Origin: Podocnemis expansa
Taxonomy: Eukaryota; Chordata; Testudines; Podocnemididae
Reading direction: 5' to 3'
Assembly: GCA_007922195.1 (NCBI GenBank)
Contig: ML682037.1
Coordinates: 12,545,289 to 12,609,288, forward strand
DNA length: 64,000 nt
Below, piece after piece: positions 1-13,000 of this stretch. The notes beneath the pieces were generated by a model. That model saw nothing but the letters and a program-made list of their open reading frames with translations. It was not told the origin of the DNA and did no database searches. The translations under genes were made by a program, and so were the position numbers. Position 1 is the first letter of the stretch, and each line of letters opens with the position of its first letter.

Positions 1-2716
1 TTCTGGCATTTGCAGCTAGAGGAAGAGAGGTCCCAGGAACCACAGGGCCTTGTGATGCTGCCAGACGTGTAGTTTGCAGGCTTGGCTCCCACCTGCCCCC
101 CCACCAGAGGAGACCCACAGATGGGCTGTTCGAGTCTGGCCCCCCGGCTAGACCATGGGCCAGCAAGGGACTGGCTGCTGCCACCCTGCTGCAGCGCCCA
201 GAACTTGACATCTCCTGGGAGTGCCACCCACGAACCAGTGCCCTGCCCTAGCCCTCTGCCCCACACCAAACACAAGCACAGACCTGGGGGAGGGGAGTAA
301 TTCTCCCCCTCACCCCAAGGACTGAGGCCAACACATGCCTGGACTTCACATCACCTCCCAAGCTCTACCTGCCCCATCCACTCTGGGCAGGCCCCTACAG
401 AGCCCCCCACCCCCCAATACTGACCACGTCTGCCCGAACAACACCTCCCACACTCCAAGGAGCCCCTCTCTGCTGGTTCACCAGGCCATAGCCCAGAGAA
501 CTTGCCCCACCTGGCTCCCCAGGACCCACAGCTCTGCACCCCTTAGAACAGCTCCAGGGGTTCAGCCATGCCCAGAAACCTGAGACCCCAACTACTATGG
601 GGAGCCCCCCAGGCCACCTGTGATCCCCCATGGCTGCTCCCCATGCCCAAATGGCACAGGACTCCCTCTGAGAGCCCTCCAAGAGCCAATGGGATGGTAG
701 GGTAGCTGGGTCATCCAAGGGCACAAGGCAGCTTCCAGGGTGGGGCAGAGGAAGCGGCTCAAACCCAAACAGGGTGGGGGTAGATCAGCCTGTCCCCGCC
801 AGAATCACACCCTAGGGCCCTACTCATACCAGGGGTTATGCCAGCTCCAGGTCATGCCAAGTAGGGTCACACCCTGGCTCCTGGTCACACCAAGGGGGTC
901 ACATAAATCAGGCCCTGGGCCACACCAAGCGGTTACATCAGACTCATGCCAGGGGCTGTGGTCTAGCACCAGATCATGCCGCAGGGCCTCCCCCTGGCTG
1001 CTGCTCATTGGCCAGGATCACTTGCACGCACCCATCCTGCTGTATGCTTCCCCTTGGGACTAGCTGACCAACTTGGATGGCAAGGTGGCACAAGCTCCTA
1101 GCACAGCATAAGGCCTTGCCACACAGTCACAAGGACCTTCCTGGGGCCCTGCCACATCCAAAAACACACTTGACTCCTTGCTTGCAGCAGGCTGCATAGG
1201 CACAGCTTCCTGCACTGCCCTGGAAGCAGGGACTGGGCCAGGGCCAAAAGCAGCTAAGCACTAAAAACGCACCTGGCCTAGGGCCCCTTAATGGGGCTTG
1301 TCTGCAGGCGTCAAAGCTGAGGCCTCTCCCTGCTCCCCCCGCCCCATTCTTGGTCACAGAGTGGGACCAGGAGACACAAACTGGAGGCAGACACACAGAT
1401 TCCTCACTGTAATTTTTAGTGGCCAGTAAAGCAAGACATGGCACATTTGACACCATGGCTGAGTACCAGGTAGCAGGCAGATCTGGGAGCACCAAGGCAA
1501 CCATCCTACAGCTACCTGAAGCCACCACCCACCCTCTCGTTCTAGCAGGGTCAGGGGGCCCTGCCCCAGCCCTCTGGTTAATAAAGGCAGAGCTAGGACA
1601 TGGGAGGTGGAGCTGGAGAGTCAGAGGCACCATGTGTGTACACCAAGGGGAGAGGGCAGCAGGGTGCAACATTCTGGGACTGGCTCATTGAGCTGTCATC
1701 AGCCTATGGCCTCACTCTTAGGATCCAAATCAGAAAAGTTCAGCAGGGCTCAGTGATAGCATCAGGCACTGGCTCAGGGATCGCTACTGAGACAGGATGG
1801 TGGCACTTTTCAGCAGCAGGATGCATCACTCCCTGCTTTGGCTGTAGCATTAGAAACAGCGCCGAAGACCAGAAGAAACTCTCTCCTAGGAGGACCTGAG
1901 AAAAATGCATCTGAAATCGAAGAGGCACTGGTGCCACCAGCCAGGCAGCAATCTGCATCACAAGGAGAACTGGGAACCAGTAGTACAGCAGGTTTCCTTG
2001 TGGAAATTAGAAGCAGGGATGGGATGCTACAGGCAGCAACAGAGTGGTTTTCAGGGGTGTAGCTATGGTGGGCTCACAATACCAAAGACAAGATGGGCAA
2101 GCTAACATTTTATGGACCCAACAGCTCTTGTCTCACCGCAGAAGTTGGCCCAATACAAGGCATTAGCTTACCCACCTTGTCACACTCAGCATTGTTGTCT
2201 AGCACCTGACATGCTGATCTCTGTCATTGCTGGAATTTGGTGTCAAAGCAGAAATCAGTTGCAAGGACAAACAATGGGAATCACTATTGGCTGTTAAAAA
2301 CAGTGGTGGCCTTGAGAAGGACGGTACCTCAGAGCTGCTACTCAGCATCAAGAATGAGAATCAACTCTGGGATTCCACACCACTGTTGAGAAGTGACGAA
2401 TGGGACTAGGAACTGCTTCAGTGTTCACCCTGCGTACAGGAATCTAGTACGAGTGCCAGGGTTAGATAACCAACACTGCCAGGGCGTCCCTACAATTAGT
2501 TTCTTTTGTACTAAAATGCAGCCTCTGGCCCAATCAATGTCAGAAGCTGGCAGTATTGGGAACAGACACCACTGTCAGGAATCAGCATCACTCCACTGCT
2601 GGTGTCAAACTACAAAACAAGAGTCTCTGGTCACAGGATTAGGATCAGGACTGGTTCTCGGGGACTGGGTCCACACACAGAACAGCTGGTGGAGCCAGTA
2701 TCCATCTAGAGTTCAG
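1..2716. other. No gene recognised (PRPH 3' flank)
   Basis: I see no coding exon here. In mammals TROAP lies beyond PRPH, but I could not recognise any of it. From about 800 to 1010 there is a loose repeat of a GGTCACACC / GGTCATGCC type unit, too degenerate to define a period. Open frames here are short, proline-rich and low in complexity. Confidence 0.5.
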
Positions 2717-3480
2717 GACTGATAGTGAAATCGAGGCAATGCTTGAATTGGGCAATATCCTGCATACGGCATGCAGCTCTGGTCACCCCATCTCAAAAAA
2801 GATTTCCAAAGGGATAGCTGTGTTAGTCTAGTCCAGCAAAAAAACCCAGGAGTTGTGTGGCACTTTAAGAGTAATCTGTTAGTCTTAAAGTGCCACACAA
2901 TTCCTTGGTTTTTTTCAAAAAAGATTATCAGAATGGGGAAGGTAGAGTAAAGGGCAACTAAAAGGATTCAGAGCATGGAAAGGTTACCATAGGAAGAGAG
3001 GTTAGTAAGATTAGGACTCTGCTGCTTGGAAAGAGATGAATAAGGGGAGATAATAAAGGTCTGTAAAATCAAGACTAGTGAACTACATTTACACAGCTAC
3101 CTCTTTGGAACTTATAAGGAAGTGTTTTTGCTCCTTCTTGTAACATAAGAGCTAGGGATAGCTAAATGAAATGAATAGGCCATAGCTTTAAAATGAACAC
3201 AAGGAAGTATTTCTTCACACAGCACAGTCAACCTGTGGAACTCCTTGCCAGGAGATGGTTGAAGGCCAAGAGCATGAAGGGGTTCTCAAAAATAACTAGG
3301 GAAGTTCCTGAAGGATGGGCCCCATCAATGGCCATTAGCTAGGGTAGGTGGGGATGGCTGTTTGCCAGAGGCTGGGAATGGGTGAGAGGATGGATGACTT
3401 GATGGTTCCCTGGTCTGTTCATTCCCCCTGGAGCATTTGGCCACGGTTGGCAGACAGGAGAAGTGGGCCAGGTGGAGCCT
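2717..3480 (+). mobile_element. CR1 LINE 3' end, split by a Penelope-like insertion
   Basis: The stretch reads as the 3' part of a sauropsid CR1 retrotransposon, including the 'CAACCTGTGGAACTCCTTGCC' type block near 3230 and the 'CTGTTCATTCCC' block near 3416. It is interrupted at 2805-2914 by a short Penelope-like copy flanked by a 12-bp duplication. The CR1 is therefore the older insertion. It lies 3' of PRPH and could form part of its 3' untranslated region, though I see no poly(A) signal to prove that. Confidence 0.8.
2805..2914 (+). mobile_element. Penelope-like element copy, palindromic, 12-bp TSD
   Basis: Exact direct repeats TCAAAAAAGATT at 2793-2804 and 2915-2926 flank this copy inside the CR1. 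It starts with the family left end (TAGCTGTGTTAGTCTAGTCC) and holds two arms (about 2846-2868 and 2882-2904) that are inverted complements with one mismatch, so the copy can fold into a hairpin. The hammerhead-like segment is absent. Confidence 0.75.
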
Positions 3481-4169
3481 GGTCTGACGCCGTGTGGCCG
3501 TGTTTGGGTTCTAACTCACAGCTAGAGTCAGTCTTGGGAATCAGCTGTTCTTTGGTACTGAAATCTGGGCCAGGCCCCTGCCTCGGGAGCTGGAGCAGAG
3601 CAGGATTGAGCCCCTGTACTGGTGATGAAGCCTGCTCTCAACAATCCCTCCACAGAGCTGGTGCTGGTCTCGGGATTCACATGCACTGAGCACAGGCAGT
3701 GGCTGAGGATGAGCCAGTCTCTGCTCTGTTTAGCAGACTCTCTTGCTTTACCAGCTCAGGACATCTTGGCTGAGCTGTTGGGTGCCCCACCGCTCAGAAT
3801 AAGGTCAGTGGCTGTTCCCTATTCCCACACCCCTCATCAGTGCAGGGGACGTGGGAGGGGAGGGAAAGCAAGCAGCTCAGAGGGCCCGGGGGGAAATAGC
3901 ATGCAGTGAAAGGAAGAGGGGGGAGGGAAGGAGGATCGTCTTGCTCCTCTCCTAGAGGATGCCCCTGTTTCATGGCCATGAGTGGTTATTGCAGCGCTCT
4001 CAGCCCTCCAGGGGCAGGCCATGGAGGGACTGGGCAGTGGGGAGGCTGTTAGAGGCACTGGTAGTAATATAAGGCCAGTGTGGTTTTGGGGGTGGGAAGC
4101 GCAGGGTGCAGCAGGGGTCCTGTAGTGGCTTCTGCCCATCAGCATCAGGCCACCACCTCAGTCCTCGGA
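3481..4169 (-). other. Probable PRPH 3' UTR / flank
   Basis: This lies directly 3' of the PRPH stop codon on the minus strand. No AATAAA or ATTAAA is visible on that strand, so the transcript end is not located. No other gene is visible. Confidence 0.35.
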
Positions 4170-7100
4170 TCACTTCTCCAGCTCACTTCTCTGCTCCTTC
4201 CTCGATTCAGTCACCACCTGGCAGCCACAGGACAGGGTGGAATGGAGAGTGCAGGGTTAGATGCCAGGTACCCTCCCCTCTGACCCTGATCCTGGCATCA
4301 CCCTCAGAGCCCCTGCCCCATACTGTCCCTGCTAGAGACAAGGTGATCAACAGCCCTAAAGAGGCAAAGCTAGGAAGTGAACCCAGGAGTCTTGGTGCTT
4401 CCTGCTCCAGTCACTGAACTGTGTGCCCCACCAGCTTTGCTCAGAACCCAGGCATCCTGGGCCCCACACCCTGCTCCACCCACTAGCTCAGTCCCCTCAC
4501 AGAGCTGGCCACTGACCCCAGGAGCAGACCCTGCTTTAGCAGGGAGCATCACAGCTCCCCCTTGGACACACCCATAATGCTGGCATGGGAGCAAACCCTA
4601 GAGACCCTGACCTTTGGCCCCCCATGCCCCTGCTGGGCACATGCCAACCTGACAGATCCCCACCCTCCTCCTGTGACTGGGGCTCCCCATCTGCATCTCT
4701 CACCCCCAGGGCAGACACACCTCTCCATCCTGGGTCTCAATGGTTTTGATTAGCACCGTTTTCCTGGTGTGGGTCTCCACGCTCAGCTCTGGCTCCGGCA
4801 CTGGCACTGGCACTGGGGCGGGGAGTGCACAGAGCCCATGAGAGAGGAAGGGCCTGCAGCCACTGAACCCCCACCCCCACCCCCACAGCAAGGTGCCCCC
4901 CAGGCAAGAGCCATCAGCAGCCAGGTGCTGCAGCTCAGCAACAGCAGGGCTGTTTCCCAGGCCCCACAGCCAGGGCTGCTGCAACAGGCCAGACACCATT
5001 AAGCCCAAGAAACGGCCGTGGCTGGTGATGTGCCAGGCTTGTGGAAGAGGAAGACAGGGAGCTCCTGTGAAACAGAGTGGGAGAGCAGAGCCCCCTTGGA
5101 GAGGCAGACACAGGGACAGATGGCCACAACCCCATGACCTGCACCACACACTTACCTGGCATTTTCATGCTGAGGGAGGCCAGAGAGTGGATGGGAACCA
5201 CGATCCTGGGGAGGGTGGAAACTGCAGTGAGTGGTGGAAGGACCCTGTTCATCCTCTCCCCCACACATGCACTCAGGCCCCCAGGGCAATGAAAGGGGAC
5301 AGAGCTCAGGCAAGACTGCCCCGGCCCGGCAACAAAGGCACTTGGGCCTCCTGAGGCTGGATGAGATGCAGTGGCCCCCATGGCATTTGCTGGGGCTGGA
5401 TCCTCCACCTACCTGTTTTCTTCCCCCTCCAGTAGCTTGCGATAGGTGGCGATCTCGATGTCCAGAGCCATCTTGACATTGAGCAGGTCCTGGTACTCAC
5501 GCAGGTGCCGCCCCATCTCCTCTTTCAGGTGCTGAATCTCCTGCTCCAGCCGCCCCACTGTGTCCTGGTAGCTGCTGATCTCCACCCCATACTGGTCCTC
5601 CAGTTCCCGCATCTGGCGCAGCAGGGCCTCGTTCTGGCCACAGGGGGGAACACATTTCAGACTCCAGATCTGAAGTGAGCTGGATGTCTGCCCACTCCAC
5701 ACTCTCCCTGCATCCCATCCTGCGGTAGCCGTTCCCTACCATTAGCGTTCTCTGCAAACGGAAGCCGGCTGCCGACTCCTACCCTGATTAGGCTTTGGGA
5801 ATTTAACCAGCTGCTGCAGGGAGTAAGGTCGGGGGCTCCAGCTGGGGTACCCTTTCCTTAGTGGATCCCCCTGCCAAGCCATACTCACAGTTCCCCTCAG
5901 CCCATCCACCTCGCAGGTCAGGCTCTGGATCTGCCTCCGGGACTCATTCATCTCCTGCTTGGCCTGGCGCAGTGCCTCATGGTTCCGGTTGGCAGCGTCC
6001 GACAGGTCAGCAAACTGCAGGTAACGGGGGGAGGGAGCATCAAGGCAGAGCCGCTGGGCCTTAGGACCCCCAAATGTTACTCCAGGCAGATGCACAAGGA
6101 GCTCCTCACATGCCCAGAGTTGCTGCCTTGTGGGGGAGGCTGTTTTCTCCCCCCACCCCTAGCAGGAGCAGCTGTGCCCCATCTGCCCACCCCATCCACA
6201 CACCCCCCGGCCATCAGTCGCAGGTACAATGGGCATACGGGCTCCCCCGCTACCTTGGACTTGTACCACTCCTCAGCCTCCTGCAGGTTCTTCACCGCGA
6301 TGCTCTCGTACTGGGTGCGGATGTCCCGCAGCGCTGCCGTCAGGTCTGGCTTGACAGGCTCTATCTCCACCTGCACCTGCTGGCTGTGCATGCTCACCTG
6401 CATGTCCCGCAGCTCCTGCGCACACCAGTCATGCACAGAGGGACAAGAGACCATGAGACGTCCTGAAATCTGCTGCATGGGAGGGGGTCCCTTCTGCCCC
6501 AGTTAGTCTACCTGGAAGCCTAGTTTTGAGATGCCCTGCTGCTGTGTCCCACCCCACCACCCCACCCCACTGTAGCTGGCACAGTTGGGGCTGCCCCACA
6601 GCTGCAGTTCTGCTCTGCACCACTAGATGGCAAAAAGGGAGCTTGGGCACTGGAAAGCCTCTGACACTGCCCTTCACTCCACCAGCTGGAGTGTCCCTGG
6701 ATGGGGGGGGGGGGTGTGGCGAGAAGGTTGTTGGCCACCCCCCCATCAATGCGCTACACTCTGCTCACCCACTACTCCTTCCCACACCCCAAATCCCATC
6801 TACTCCCACCCCCTCCCTTTCCTTCCTTCCCAACCCTGCGTCCCATCCACACTCCCCAACCTCCTCATGCAGCTTCTTCAGGAATTCGATCTCATCCATC
6901 AGCGACTCAATCTTGCGTTCCAGCTCCAGGCGCGAAAGGGTGGCATCATCCACATCCTGCAGAGTTGGAGGGGGGCACACAGGGAGCAGTCTGACCCACA
7001 CTTCCCCTCCCTGGCCCTCTCCACCAGTGGCGTAGTGAGGGTGTACAGTACTGACCAACGTCCAGGGGCCAGGCCCACATTTGTGCTTCCCCAGGTGCCT

Positions 7101-9941
7101 CTCACCATCCCATGGCTTGCAGTTGCTCCCCAGCCTAGTGCCCCTGCAGCACAGCACCCAAGGGCTTGGGCTTTCTTTCCTGCCACCCCCACCCCCATCA
7201 CTACAATGCTGCTTTCCACTGAATATTTTCCAGAGGAGTGGGGAAGGAGACACTACTCTGTTTGTGCATGTGGGCACCTGTCCAGAGAGTGCTTTTGCAC
7301 ATGTTTGATCTTCTGTGAGTGCCTGTGTGAGCACACATGGACCACACATGTGCAGTCGCATTTCTTCTGACTCACGTGTGTGTTTGGAGATGCACATGAT
7401 AAGCATGGATGATGTTCACAAGTGTGCAGGGGGCACATGGCCACACATGTAAGTGTGCACAGCTGTTTGAAAGAGCATTGGGCAGGCGTGAAGACCCTGC
7501 CCCTCTTTCCTACCATCTGCAGCTACTCAAGGCTGCTCCCAGCAAGGCCAGGATTGAGCTGGGACCACCTCTCCATGCTGCTGGACTCTGGTTCATGCTG
7601 ATTTGCACCCAGCTCTCGGATCCATATGCTCCAGCTTGGTGACAGAAAACCCATTGATGGCAAGGCTTGCTGCACAGGAGCATGTGAACACACTCAGGTG
7701 TGAGGACATGGCTGGATGCGAGTGTCTTTGCACATGGGTGCACAAAATGTGTGACCAAGTAGACAGGTGTACAAGCACATGAGCAAGAGTGCATTCATGC
7801 ATGTGTACGTGCACAAGTAGCGTGCATATGAGCAAGTGAAGTGAACACACTGGAGAGCCCTTGGGGGCCACCCCATCTCGACACACACACACTCACCTTA
7901 CGGAATAGCAGCAGGCTGTTCTCTACATCCTCACGCTTGTGAATCTCCTCTTCCAGCCTAGGGAAAAACCCAGAAGGAGGGTCAGGGCAGGCAGGACACA
8001 CCCAGCCAGGCGCGTTCCCAACAGCCCCTTCCACATCCCCACCACACCTCATCCCAGCATCCCCCGTGCCACTCAGTGGTCCCGTAATACCCTGTGATAG
8101 CCCCCCCTTCTTCCCCACCTGCCCTGATACTAACCCATCACCTCACACAGCTTGGTCCTGCTCTTCTATGACTGTCCTGGCCCAGCAATCGGGAGAGGGA
8201 CCTCAGCACTCCAGAGCTGTGGCTGCACCTGCACCGTCTCCCCCCCCATCCCAGCTTCGCCAGCAGGGCAGGGAAGTGCAGGATGACTCAGGCAGGGGGA
8301 AGGGCAGCCCAGCCCTGTGATCATCTGCAGGGTGGGTGGGGGGCTGACACACCCTGAAGTGCCTCCCACGGGTGCAGAGGGGCACCAGGACCCTTCCATC
8401 CCTCCACCTCTGCCCATGTAGGCGTATTCTTGCCTTCCAGCCACCGCTGACTGCCCTGTGCTGGGGCTTGGTGGGGACGCTGCTCCAGGGGTGCCCAATC
8501 TGCAGACACCCCCCACCCTGGCTCCAGAGCTGTTGGGATGGCATGTCTCCTGAGGCAGACAGCGTCCTGCATACCCGCATTATAGGGAGGTGTCAGCCCC
8601 ACCCAACACTGCTCCAGCCCCCCCCCCTTTCTGCTCCAGTTGTGCCCTCTAAACCCAGCCTCACCCCACCTAGCACTTGCTGGCACTTCTGTCACCCCCT
8701 CACCCTGGGTGCTGTCATCACCTAACATGAGCTGCTCCCCAGGGGGTCTTTCTGCCCCACCAACTAGTGTCCAGAAGTGCCGGTCCCCATCCCGACACAC
8801 CAGCTTGCTGCAGAGCACCCAGATCCCAGCCCTGGGCTTCCCTGGAACACAGGGAGCTGCTCAGCCTGCCTGGGGAGACCCCAGCCCAGGGCAATCAGTG
8901 AACAGGAGACCCTTCCCTGCACCCCACACACCCTGCTTGTACCTCATCCACCCATCACCCCAGCCTGAACCCCGCCCAACCCAAAACATGCCCCCTTCAC
9001 TTTCTAGCACAACCTTTCTCGCCAGCTAGCGAGCTGCCCCCCACGACGCTTAGCTGGGAAGAGCGCAGGAGAGCCGAGCTTGGCAGAGATCCCACCCTGC
9101 GCCGCACCCCGTGCCCGCCCCACCTACTGCATTCAGGGCCCCCAGACCTTCCTGGGCTCCACTCCTCTGCCCCACGCCCTGGCATTCACCGCCAGCCCCG
9201 CAAGCAGCAGCTTCCCAGCACCTGAAATCAGGCGGGGCGCTCACTAAACCGGCCTAACGCTGCTACTAGCTGACAACTAGGGGGTGCAGGTGGGTGTTAG
9301 GGACCTCACAAAGGCCCCCCAGCCCTGCGCCCCACTCTTGGGGCCCCTCCCTCCCGGATCCCCATGCCATGCTCCCCACTCTTGGGCCCCACGCCCCCAG
9401 CTCTGCCCACGCGCGGCCGCCCCCGGCACCTCTGCTTGAGCGCGGCCAGCTCCTCGGCCAGGTTGTCCCGCTCCACCTGCGCCCGGTCCCGCTCGCGGCC
9501 CAGCAGCTCCAGCTGGCGGCGCAGCTCGCGCATCTCGGCCTGGCACAGGTCGGCGGCGCGCGCGGGCTCGCGGCTCTGCGCCTGGCCCAGCTGGGCGCGC
9601 AGCGCAGCGTTGTGCGTCTCCAGGGCGCGCACCTTCTCGATGAAGCAGGCGAAGCGGTCGTTGAGCTCGCGCAGCTCCGCCTTCTCGCTGCTCCGCGTGG
9701 CCAGCAGCTCCCGGTTCAGCGCCTCGGCCAGCGCCAGCTCGGGGCCCGGGGCCGCCGCTGCGCGGAGCGAGCGCGCGGAGCTGCGCGCCCACTGCGCGGC
9801 GCGCGCCGGCCCCGGGGAGCCCAGCAGCCGCGCGGAGGAGTAGCGGGACGAGGCGGACGAGTAGGAGCCCGGCGAGAGCAGCGGGGCCGGCGGCGGGGGC
9901 TGCCCGAAGGCGCGGCGGTGCGAGGGGATCCGTGCGCTCAT
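4170..9941 (-). CDS. PRPH: Peripherin, type III intermediate filament protein (9 exons)
   Basis: Coding exons on the minus strand: 9941-9430, 7957-7897, 6956-6861, 6415-6254, 6014-5889, 5633-5413, 5205-5156, 4812-4721 and 4217-4170 (512, 61, 96, 162, 126, 221, 50, 92 and 48 nt). All junctions are AG/GT and the sum is 1368 nt, or 455 residues plus stop. A Ser/Arg/Pro-rich head (1 to about 90) leads into the rod, which opens with LNDRF at 93-97 and closes with [12 protein letters not shown] at 382-393. The tail carries [11 protein letters not shown] and VVTES, which separate peripherin from vimentin and desmin. Peripherin forms 10-nm filaments, mainly in peripheral neurons. Exon sizes 61/96/162/126/221 are typical of type III genes. 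The tail stops after SELEK, shorter than the human end. Exon 9 is the least certain, but it keeps frame and family motif. The neighbouring TUBA1 cluster matches mammalian synteny. Confidence 0.93.
6957..7896 (-). other. PRPH intron 2 with CA/TG-rich tract
   Basis: A 940-nt intron. From about 7255 to 7890 it is rich in CACATG / TGTGCA type words, a degenerate alternating purine-pyrimidine repeat. No other feature is recognised. Confidence 0.5.
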
Positions 9942-10030
9942 GGCCCCGATCCTGCCCCGCGGAGGCGGAGGGGCCGCGGGGATGCGGCTTTATAGCCCCG
10001 GGGTGACTCCGCCCCGCCCCGCCCCGGCCG
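9942..10030 (-). promoter_or_regulatory. PRPH core promoter: TATA box and GC boxes
   Basis: On the minus strand TATAAAG (9994-9988) lies 47-53 nt upstream of the ATG at 9941, predicting a start of transcription near 9960 and a very short 5' UTR. Repeated CCGCCCC words (GC boxes, likely Sp1 sites) cover about 10010-10030 just upstream. The surrounding 9400-10060 is CpG-rich and includes exon 1. The role is inferred from position and motif. Confidence 0.65.
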
Positions 10031-10060
10031 CGTCGGCGCCGGGGTGCGGGCATCGGCGGC

Positions 10061-13000
10061 TGCCCAGGAGTCCTGGCACCCCCCGGAAAGCTCTGCCCCA
10101 CGGCCCCCCACAGCTGGGGGCACAAGAACCAGGGGGCCACAGCGCCCAGCCCAGCAGTAGCCCATGTCTGGCCAGCGGGCACGGTGTCCGGGAGCCCAGG
10201 TCACGGCCCAGCTTGGGGGGCTCTGTCACTGCAGACCCGGCCCCTACCTGAGAGGGCATCTTGCACACGCACTCCTTGCACACATCTGCACCCGTCACCT
10301 CCATTTCTCAGCCCCCTGCAGCTTCTGGCCATGGGTGACTCGCTTTCTCGGGGGGGGGGGGCTGTTATTTGGGTTGCAGCTGCCTCTGGGCAGGGTGCAG
10401 GGGCCCTGCCCCAGACAGGACACAGCCCACTGTCAGGCCCCTCACTCATAGCCAGGCCTACTCACAAGCCAGGCAATGGGAGGGGAATAGATCTGACCCC
10501 TGCCTCAAAGTTGTTGCTGCAGCACCCCCTCAACACTGCCAGTGCTGCCCCCTTACCCCGTCAGCCAGAGGGCACAAGGCACAGAGCCACATCCAGCAGC
10601 CCCCTAGCAGGGCACGGCCCCCAATTTCCCCACTGCAAACCCCTGAGGTGGGGGGGGGCTCCTGCTGCCCACCACTTGGGGAGATCTGGCGCCTACAGGC
10701 TGCGGCTGGGTCAGCAGCTTGCTGGGCCCCGGGGACAGGCCCATTAGTGGAACAGAGCCAGAGCTGCCTAATGAATCCTTCTGCAGCAGCTAGACATGCC
10801 CAGCCAGCCCAGCCCAACCCTGGCACCAGCTGGCCCAGTCCCATCCCTCTGTGCCCCCCCCCCCCCCGCCCTTTCAGTCCCTTGGGGCAAGGGGGGCAGG
10901 GCTTACAGGGCTGCCTCAGCCGGTCCCCCCCCCTTTTCAACCCCCCCCCCCGCAGGCACGGTGGTGGGGGCACGGGCCAGGGGACCAGGAATCCTGCTGT
11001 AGGGACAGTGGGGTCTAGAGACAGGTCGGGAGCCAGGACTCCTGGGTTCTAGTGGCAGCTCTGCCACTGATCTCTTATGTGACCAGGGCAACATCCCTTC
11101 CTCCCTCTGCTGTTCCTCCTCCCATCCCTTGCCTAGGCCATGGACCGGGGCCAGTTCGCCCTTTCCTTGTACAGCACCTGGCACAACAGGGCCTTGATCT
11201 CCATTGGGGGCTGCAGGCATGTCTGTGCCCCAGATAATCAGGCACCTGGAAACAGACCCCACATTCTGCCCCTTTGAGTCCCAGGCACCAACTGCCAATG
11301 GGGGGTAGCAATCCCATAGCGAGAAACATCCCGCAGCCCCCCAGCTTGTCAGTGACCCCTCCCATTCCTGGCCTTCCCACCCACCTGTCTGAGGAGGGGG
11401 GCCATGAAGCCGGTTTCCTGGCAGTGGGGCTGGACTAGCGTGCAGCCCAGTGACTAGGCCTTCTCCTACACCCAGAGGGGGGGACAGAAGGAGCAGGGAT
11501 CAAGCCCAGCCTCTGCTGGGGAGGAGAGCAGCTTTGCGGCCGCACATCACTCAGCAGCCTGGGGATGCTGGGAAGGGATAATGGTCTTTAAATTGCCCCT
11601 GGACGCAGGACTGACTCTTTCCTGACCAGCCTTTCACTGAGAGGCTCTGTTCTCTGGGCTTTCTTTCCCCTCTCCCAGGGCTGAAGGTTTGCTGGGGGCA
11701 GAGCAGCCAGTTATGGGAAGCGGGCCCCATTTGTGGCCTTTGCCAGGAGTCCTAGTAGGTCTGATAAAAATGAGAGTGACGGAGGAGTCCAGGAGCAGCA
11801 AGGAAATACGGCTTCTGTAGACTGGACTTCCAGTGGCAGTGGATCAAGTGCTCAGCTGCAGCCCAACCCTGCATATTGGGGACAGGCCTGCCTTGGGGGA
11901 GACAGCAAGTGAAAATCTCTGCTCAAAGGGACTGGTGGGAAAAGTGAATGGGGGGGCTCTTGGGCCCCCAGTTGTAAATCTGGCACAGTCTCTGCTGTCA
12001 CCCAGATTATGCCAGGATCAGAGCCCTGTCTATCTCTGTCCACTGCAGATTGTCTTTCCCTGGGTTATTAATGTCACCTGCACTGATTTGAGCCAAAAGA
12101 GAACATTTTCCAATGGACATGAGGGATTTCAGAGCCAAGACTAGTGTTATAATGATTTTGAATTGACCACCTCAAGGCAAAAGGTGCCATAACCACATTC
12201 CAGGCTCAGGCTCCTTGGGTGACTGAGCCCTGCTGTATCAGACCTCCCACACCCTGTTTTGTCTGCCCTTCTGGGGCTCTTTCAGCTCAAGTGGGACCTG
12301 AGTGAGATGTCCCCCATCCCACAACAGCAGCACCGCAGACAGAGCTCCCTTTACTGGGAGGGAAGGGGGGGAGGCTGCAAGCCCCTCAGGGCTCTGCCAC
12401 TCAAGCAATATAGAGGGGCCAGGGTGGGTCTCGCTGGGCTGCCTGGAGCCCCCCACCCCACAGTGCCTCACAGATCCCAGCACAATTGATATAAGAGCTG
12501 AGGGGGGGCTGTGTTACAATGCAACCCCCCCCACCATGCAGGAAATGTGCTACTCCCCAGAGGTAGCTGCACTCCCCTAATGTAAAAGGCTAGGAAAACT
12601 TCCAGAAGCAGGGTGGTAGGGGCAGGGGGAACACCCAGGGCTGATATCAGCTCTCTCTCCTCTCCCCACACAGCATCAGGTGAAGAAATCCGCCAGAGTT
12701 CACCCCAATGCCCTCAGCCACCCTCCACCCCAGCTGAAATTCCAAGCAGGAGAATCTTGCCCAGCTTCCACCTCTCTTCCCTCACCGCCCCTGAATCCCC
12801 AAACGCTGATCAGAAGGCAGTGAGCGGCGCCAGCGCAAGGGAAAGATTAATCACAGCCGCCAGATCGATGGCCCTGGCAGCCAGATTTTGCCATCCCTCC
12901 CTGGGGCTCAGGGCCCTCCTGCTGTCTCAGTAACAAGCCAGACTTCTTGGCACCCACTGGGCTGTTAACAGAGAGGAGGAGCAGGACTGGGGCCATATTG

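Noticed and set aside
800..1010. CRISPR-like or regular tandem array
   Set aside because: The repeated words are irregular in spacing and sequence; this is vertebrate DNA and only an old degenerate repeat.
1127..1672. Open frame of 181 codons on the minus strand as a TROAP or other gene exon
   Set aside because: No motif, no splice frame and low-complexity stretches; I could not link it to any family.
6627..7370. Open frame of 247 codons on the plus strand
   Set aside because: Antisense to PRPH exon 3 and its introns; Pro/Ser/His-rich with no domain.
9294..9995. Open frame of 233 codons on the plus strand
   Set aside because: Antisense shadow of PRPH exon 1; low-complexity composition.
9277..10182. 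Open frame of 301 codons on the minus strand, rich in Ala/Gly/Arg
   Set aside because: It overlaps PRPH exon 1 and its promoter in another frame; the length comes from the GC-rich CpG island, and the peripherin frame has the family motifs.
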